The notes under the pieces are model-generated. The model saw only the letters and a list, made by a program, of their open reading frames with translations, did no database searches and was not told the DNA's origin. Shown piece by piece: positions 59,014 to 64,000 of a stretch of DNA of 64,000 bases (position 1 is its first letter; each line of letters opens with the position of its first letter). Where the stretch lies: NCBI GenBank assembly GCA_902518165.1, contig CABYFB010000002.1, forward strand, positions 1-64,000. The letters are read 5' to 3'. This DNA is from an uncultured Pelagibacteraceae bacterium. GTDB taxonomy: Bacteria > Pseudomonadota > Alphaproteobacteria > Pelagibacterales > Pelagibacteraceae. The position numbers were made by a program, and so were the translations under genes.

Positions 59014-60015
59014 TTATATCCAGTCGGGATAAGGCAAACCTTTTTCAATTAAAAAAGGTTTATTAAACATCTTTGAGTTGTATCTGTCTGATTTGTCGCA
59101 AAGAATAGTGACAATAGTTTTACCTGGTCCTAATTTTTTCCCTAATCTAATTGCACCTGCAATATTTACTCCACAACTTGTTCCAAGACTTAAACCTTCA
59201 TTTTTGATTAAATCATATAGTATTGGCAAAGATTCTTTATCTTCAATTGAAAAAGCTCCATCTATTTTTGCTTCTGCAAAATTAGCAGTTACTCTGCTGG
59301 ATCCAATGCCCTCAGTTATTGATCCACCTTCAGCTTTTAGCTCTCCGTTTTCAATATGATTGTAAAGAGAGGATCCCTTTGGATCTGATAGATAAATTTT
59401 TATATCTTTATTTTTTTCTTTTAAAAAACTACTTACTCCACCAATTGTTCCCCCAGTTCCAGAAGAACATACAAATCCATCAACTTTACCTTCAGTTTGT
59501 TCCCATATCTCAGGACCCGTTGTATTATAGTGACCTTTAGAGTTTGCGGTATTATCAAATTGGTTTGCCCAAACAACTCCGTGATTATTTGAACTTTTTA
59601 GCTCCTCAGCCATTCTAGCAGCAACTTTAACAAAGTTATTTTCATCTTTATAAGGTTTTGGTGGAACTAATTTTAAATCTGCACCAATATTTCTTAATGT
59701 ATCTTTTTTTTCTTGAGTTTGATTATCATTCATTACAATAATCGTTTTGTAACCTAGTGAATTTCCAATAAGGCATAAACCAATACCAGTGTTTCCTGCA
59801 GTTCCTTCTACAATTATTCCACCTTTAGATATTAATTTTTTTTGTTCAGCATCCCTTATTAAAGCAAGTGCTGCTCTGTCTTTTACAGATCCTCCTGGAT
59901 TTAAATATTCGGCTTTACCATAAATGTTACAGCCAGTTATTTCAGATGCAGCTTTCAGTTTTATTAAAGGAGTATTTCCAATTGATTGGATAAAATCATC
60001 CTTGTAATTTTTCAT
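59014..60015 (-). CDS. cysK: Cysteine synthase (O-acetylserine sulfhydrylase)
   Basis: IGNTPLIKL, NPGGSVKDRAA, VEGTAGNTGIGL, SSGTGGTIGG, LGTSCGVNIAGA. Confidence 0.95.
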   Translation of the reverse strand: MKNYKDDFIQSIGNTPLIKLKAASEITGCNIYGKAEYLNPGGSVKDRAALALIRDAEQKKLISKGGIIVEGTAGNTGIGLCLIGNSLGYKTIIVMNDNQTQEKKDTLRNIGADLKLVPPKPYKDENNFVKVAARMAEELKSSNNHGVVWANQFDNTANSKGHYNTTGPEIWEQTEGKVDGFVCSSGTGGTIGGVSSFLKEKNKDIKIYLSDPKGSSLYNHIENGELKAEGGSITEGIGSSRVTANFAEAKIDGAFSIEDKESLPILYDLIKNEGLSLGTSCGVNIAGAIRLGKKLGPGKTIVTILCDKSDRYNSKMFNKPFLIEKGLPYPDWI

Positions 60016-60590
60016 TATTCTTTTTCCTCATTGCCATTTGTAACAGCATAAGGTTTAAATTCTTCAGTTGCTGTTCCAACATTCTTAGCAGGTATTCCTA
60101 CCATAACAGCATTTTCAGGAACATTTTTTGTTACAACTGCATTAGCACCAATTCTTGCATTTTTCCCTACAACTACAGGCCCCAAAATTTGTGCCCCTGA
60201 ACCAACAACAACATTATCATGAAGAGTAGGGTGTCTTTTAATTTCTCTTTGATCATTGGAATTTATGCTTGGAGATATTCCACCTAAAGTAACCATATGA
60301 TAAATTGTTACGTTATCTGCAATGTCAGAAGTTTCACCTATAACAACGCCCATACCGTGATCAATAAATAAATTTTTACCTATCTTAGCTCTTGGATGAA
60401 TTTCAATACCAGTTAAAAATCTCGAAAATTGAGAAATTATTCTTGCGATAAGATCAAATTTTGCAGTAGCAAAAAAATTTGCAATTCTGTGAAAAAATAC
60501 AGCCTTAACGCCAGGGTACGTTAATATTACACTTAACTTAGATCTTGCTGCTGGATCCCTATCAATAATTGATTGCAAATAGTCATTCAT
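60015..60590 (-). CDS. cysE: Serine O-acetyltransferase
   Basis: [53 protein letters not shown] hexapeptide repeats. Confidence 0.95.
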   Translation of the reverse strand: MNDYLQSIIDRDPAARSKLSVILTYPGVKAVFFHRIANFFATAKFDLIARIISQFSRFLTGIEIHPRAKIGKNLFIDHGMGVVIGETSDIADNVTIYHMVTLGGISPSINSNDQREIKRHPTLHDNVVVGSGAQILGPVVVGKNARIGANAVVTKNVPENAVMVGIPAKNVGTATEEFKPYAVTNGNEEKE

Positions 60591-60627
60591 AGACTGCCTA
60601 TATAGTTATTAATGTTGGAATTTAAAG

Positions 60628-61323
60628 TTAATTAATATTGTCTAAAGTAAGCCCTTTTACATTAGCAGGTACTGCGACATCCATCATTTTTGGATTTGCA
60701 AGATTTAGATTATTCATTATGTCCGCATATTCTTCCTTTGAACTTACTTGTAATCTTGGATTATTATTTTTTTCATTTTCAATAGTGGAAAATTTCTTGC
60801 CATTATAATCATGGGCCGGAAATACAAGAGTTTTTTCGGGTAATTTTAATAATTTATTAAATATAGAGTCGTAAGCATCGTAAGCATTACCATTTTGAAA
60901 ATCTGTTCTACCACTTCCATTTATTAAGAGTGTATCTCCAGTAAAAACTCTATCATTCATCAAAAAACTATAAGAGCAGTCAGTATGACCAGGAGTATAA
61001 ATTGCTTGAAGTTCAACTTCTTCAACTTTAATTTTTTCACCATCTTTAATTCTTAGATCTATCACTTCTGATTTAGATTTTTCTCCCATAACTCTTATAC
61101 AGTTTGTTCTTTTATTTAATTCATTTAATGCTGAGATATGATCAGCATGAATGTGAGTATCAATTACTTTTACAAGTTTAAGATCTAAATTATTCAAAAT
61201 AGTTGAATACTCATCAGAATGTTCAATGACTGGATCAATTATTAATGCTTCTCTACCTTCACCACTTGCAATTATATAAGTGTATGTAGAAGATTTTTGA
61301 TCGAAAAGTTGTTCAAATATCAT
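60628..61323 (-). CDS. Metallo-beta-lactamase-fold persulfide dioxygenase-like (ETHE1 family)
   Basis: FDQKSSTYTYIIA, DTHIHADHISAL, YTPGHTDCSYSFLMNDRVFTGDTLLINGSGRTDFQNGN, PAHDYNG. Confidence 0.93.
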   Translation of the reverse strand: MIFEQLFDQKSSTYTYIIASGEGREALIIDPVIEHSDEYSTILNNLDLKLVKVIDTHIHADHISALNELNKRTNCIRVMGEKSKSEVIDLRIKDGEKIKVEEVELQAIYTPGHTDCSYSFLMNDRVFTGDTLLINGSGRTDFQNGNAYDAYDSIFNKLLKLPEKTLVFPAHDYNGKKFSTIENEKNNNPRLQVSSKEEYADIMNNLNLANPKMMDVAVPANVKGLTLDNIN

Positions 61324-61345
61324 AAATACCTAACTTTATAAAAGT

Positions 61346-61374
61346 TTGCTTAGTAAAACAATCTTTCATATAAT
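61346..61374 (+). promoter_or_regulatory. Sigma70-like promoter TTGCTT-N17-TATAAT
   Basis: TTGCTT 61346-61351, 17-nt spacer, TATAAT 61369-61374; followed by SD AAGGAGGAG at 61386-61394. Confidence 0.75.
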
Positions 61375-61397
61375 ATTTTTTTTATAAGGAGGAGACA

Positions 61398-62057
61398 ATG
61401 TTAAAAATAAATAGTATGTGTCCTGATTTTCAAGCTAAAACAACTGAAGGAGATATTTCTTTTCACGAATGGTTAGGTGATAGTTGGGGAGTTATTTTTT
61501 CACACCCTAAAGATTTTACACCAGTTTGTACTACAGAACTTGGTGCTTTAGGATTAATGAAAGATGAATTTGATAAAAGAAATGTAAAAGTGATTGGTTT
61601 AAGTGTTGATGGAGTAGAGGATCATAAAAAATGGTTAGATGATATTAAAGATGTATCTGGTACAAAACCAAATTATCCAATTATTGCTGATGAAGATTTA
61701 AAAGTAGCAAAATTGTTTAATATGTTGGAAGCAGATGCTGGAACAACCTCAATGGGTAGAACTGCAGTTGATAATGAAACTGTAAGAACTATTTTTGTAA
61801 TCAGACCTGATAAGAGAATTGGATTATATCTTACATATCCTATGGCAACTGGAAGAAACTTTTTAGAGATTTTGCGTGCAATAGACTCTATGCAGCTAAC
61901 AGCTAAACATAAAGTAGCTACTCCTGCTAATTGGAAAAAGGGAGAGGATGTTGTTATTTTGCCAGCGATTAAAGATGACGAAGCTAAAAAAATATATCCA
62001 GATGGATGGGAAACTGTAAAACCTTATCTAAGAAAGGTTCCAGATCCTTCTAAGTAA
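61398..62057 (+). CDS. 1-Cys peroxiredoxin (Prx6 type)
   Basis: FSHPKDFTPVCTTELGAL, RTIFVIRPDKRIGLYLTYPMATGRNF. Confidence 0.95.
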   Translation: MLKINSMCPDFQAKTTEGDISFHEWLGDSWGVIFSHPKDFTPVCTTELGALGLMKDEFDKRNVKVIGLSVDGVEDHKKWLDDIKDVSGTKPNYPIIADEDLKVAKLFNMLEADAGTTSMGRTAVDNETVRTIFVIRPDKRIGLYLTYPMATGRNFLEILRAIDSMQLTAKHKVATPANWKKGEDVVILPAIKDDEAKKIYPDGWETVKPYLRKVPDPSK

Positions 62058-62058
62058 A

Positions 62059-62712
62059 TTGGATAAAAATATTTTAAACCGACAATCTCAGCATTGGGAA
62101 ACTAATTTCTCAAATAAGCCTGAGATGTTTGGTTTAGAACCAAGTTTACCTGCAAAAAAAGCTTTAAATATTTTCAAAGAAAACAATTATTCTAAAATTG
62201 TTGAGCTAGGAGCAGGTCTAGGAAGAGATAGCATTTACTTTGCAAAGAATTCGATAAATGTAACAGCATTAGACTATAGTGAAAATGGAATTAAAATTAT
62301 CAATGAAAAGATAAAAAAAGAAAATTTAACATCTTCAATTTCAACATTAAAATTTGACATAAGAGAAGACTTACCATTTGAAACTAATTCAGTTGATGCT
62401 TGTTATTCACATATGCTTTATTGCATGGCTTTAACCCTGAAAGATTTGGACAAACTTAATAGCGAGATTCATAGAATTTTAAAACCTGGAGGATTAAATA
62501 TTTACACAGTCAGAAATACTAATGACGGAGACTATAAAAAAGGAATTCATAGAGGAGAAGATCTATACGAAATAGATGGTTTTATTATTCATTTTTTTTC
62601 TGAAGATAAAATACTGAATTTAACAAATGGATTTAAAAACTTAATTATTGAGTATTTTGAAGAAGGATCATTTCCGAGAAAATTATACTTTATTTGTAAT
62701 AAAAAAAATTAA
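62059..62712 (+). CDS. SAM-dependent methyltransferase (TehB-like; TTG start)
   Basis: IVELGAGLGRDSIYFAKN, VTALDYSENGIKI, CYSHMLYCMAL. Confidence 0.9.
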   Translation: MDKNILNRQSQHWETNFSNKPEMFGLEPSLPAKKALNIFKENNYSKIVELGAGLGRDSIYFAKNSINVTALDYSENGIKIINEKIKKENLTSSISTLKFDIREDLPFETNSVDACYSHMLYCMALTLKDLDKLNSEIHRILKPGGLNIYTVRNTNDGDYKKGIHRGEDLYEIDGFIIHFFSEDKILNLTNGFKNLIIEYFEEGSFPRKLYFICNKKN

Positions 62713-62714
62713 AT

Positions 62715-63416
62715 TTACTTTAAATTTTTATATTTTTTCATACACACTTGAGCTAACAAAAGATTTGGATCAACAAATATTTTAGAGTCTTTTGCTTTTT
62801 TAAAAGATTTGTATGAAAAAATAGCTATTGGTAGTTCTGTACAACCAAGAATTATTTTTTTACATTTTTTTTTCATTAAAAATTTTACTGCTGGTCTTAA
62901 AGCTTTTTCAGCATCTTTTACTTTACCTTTTTTCACATATTTAATAGCATTATTTACTGAACTTTTTTGTAATCTTTCACTAGGACTTATCAAATTATAA
63001 TTTTTTTCAAAATATTTATGGTAGATTTTTGTGTCTAAAGTAGCTTCAGTACATAATAATCCTATAGTTGAATTTTTCTTAAATTTTTTTTGTGTGTTTA
63101 AATATACCTCTTTTGGCATACTAAGAAATGGCACTGATATTTTTTTTTGAATATCTTCATGCCAGTAATGTGCTGTGTTACAAGGCATTACAATAAACTT
63201 GCATTTATTTTTTTCCAGCATTCGACAACCAGCAATTAATTCTTTTAAAACATTTTTGTATTGCTTTAAATTCTCTGCTCTTCGTGGTGTATTTGATTTA
63301 TTATAGAGGACAAACATTGGATATTTTTGATCTAATTTTCCTCTGTTTAATTTTGCAAGCTTATCACAAAAGTCTAAGCCCGCTTGAGTTCCCATACCTC
63401 CTAATATACCAATCAT
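62715..63416 (-). CDS. Aspartate/glutamate racemase family protein
   Basis: IGILGGMGTQAGLDF, FIVMPCNTAHYW, KIILGCTELPIAI. Confidence 0.93.
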   Translation of the reverse strand: MIGILGGMGTQAGLDFCDKLAKLNRGKLDQKYPMFVLYNKSNTPRRAENLKQYKNVLKELIAGCRMLEKNKCKFIVMPCNTAHYWHEDIQKKISVPFLSMPKEVYLNTQKKFKKNSTIGLLCTEATLDTKIYHKYFEKNYNLISPSERLQKSSVNNAIKYVKKGKVKDAEKALRPAVKFLMKKKCKKIILGCTELPIAIFSYKSFKKAKDSKIFVDPNLLLAQVCMKKYKNLK

Positions 63417-63499
63417 AATTTAAATAATATCTTCTATATTAAAATTCAAAACATCTATATAGATATTTAAATAACAGCAAAAATATATTGACGCTAATT

Positions 63500-64000
63500 A
63501 TGAATAGAAATTTATCCTTACTTACGTTAAGTCAGATATTTGGTTTTACCACAGCAACAATAACAGTATTTCTCAGTGGAATTGTTGGTTCCCAAATTAG
63601 CTCAAATCAATCTTTATCAACTTTGCCAACTGCTTTATTTGTAGTTGGAACTGCAAGTTTTACTGTCTTAGCGGCAAATATTATGAGTAAAATTGGAAGA
63701 AGAAATGGTTTTGTCTTTGCGGCTATAGGAAGTTCATGTTCTGCACTACTTGCTGCTTTTGCAATAAGTCAGAAAAGTTTTACTTTATTTTGTTTATCTT
63801 GCCTAATTCTTGGAATGGGAGCAGCATTTAATCATCAATATAGATTTGCAGCAGCTGAAAGTGTTGAAAAAGACAAAATACCAAAAGCAATTTCTACTCT
63901 TTTGTTAGCAGGAATTGTTTCTGCATTTTTAGGTATAACTCTTGCAAATTACACTAAAGATTTAATCCAGGATCAATTATATGTTGGTTCCTATCTTTTG
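63500..64000 (+). CDS. MFS transporter, N-terminal part (truncated by window end)
   Basis: Open frame from ATG 63500 to window end: MNRNLSLLTLSQIFGFTTATITVFLSGIVGSQISSNQSLSTLPTALFVVGTASFTVLAANIMSKIGRRNGFVFAAIG...; absent from ORF track because there is no stop. Confidence 0.85.
   Translation, partial: MNRNLSLLTLSQIFGFTTATITVFLSGIVGSQISSNQSLSTLPTALFVVGTASFTVLAANIMSKIGRRNGFVFAAIGSSCSALLAAFAISQKSFTLFCLSCLILGMGAAFNHQYRFAAAESVEKDKIPKAISTLLLAGIVSAFLGITLANYTKDLIQDQLYVGSYLL

Noticed and set aside
1-64000. tRNA, rRNA, CRISPR arrays, IS elements or prophage genes
   Set aside because: No cloverleaf-like or TPsiC-like segment in any gap, no regularly spaced repeats, and no transposase/integrase/phage proteins; nearly all DNA is coding.

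Overview
AT-rich window with very tightly packed genes (many 1-8 nt overlaps, almost no intergenic DNA). Gene content and composition resemble a streamlined marine alphaproteobacterium of the SAR11/Pelagibacter type; this is inferred from composition and gene order, not from a search. Main blocks: (1) AsmA-like tail, tyrS, anmK, hydrolase. (2) An Rrf2-family regulator plus a complete suf operon (sufB-C-D-S-U-DUF59-A), with a TGA-N9-TCA palindrome just upstream. (3) glnA, ybaK-like, EamA and homocysteine methyltransferase genes. (4) A roughly 22-kb carbohydrate island at about 15-37 kb. It has two divergent ribose/inositol-type ABC transporters, iolG/iolE/iolD-like genes, two further Gfo/Idh/MocA oxidoreductases, HpaI-type aldolase, ALDH, two 2-hydroxyacid dehydrogenases, FucU/RbsD, ribokinase, AKR, ROK kinase, a beta-hydroxyacid dehydrogenase and an FAH-family protein, with no recognisable transcription factor. 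(5) ppc, ccdA, a BBOX/TauD dioxygenase and a peptide-type ABC operon. (6) A TRAP transporter with an isocitrate-lyase/PEP-mutase-family enzyme. (7) A nine-gene run of small alpha/beta proteins plus two SMR-like proteins. (8) cysE-cysK-ETHE1-like genes, 1-Cys peroxiredoxin and a truncated MFS gene at the right edge. The most notable observations are: all four solute-binding-protein genes are immediately followed by a strong hairpin; the inositol island lacks recognisable iolB/iolC/iolJ; the two SMR-like proteins both lack the conserved EmrE Glu14 equivalent; and the small-protein operon at 55.6-58.9 kb looks functionally coherent but uncharacterised. No rRNA, tRNA, CRISPR array or transposase was found.
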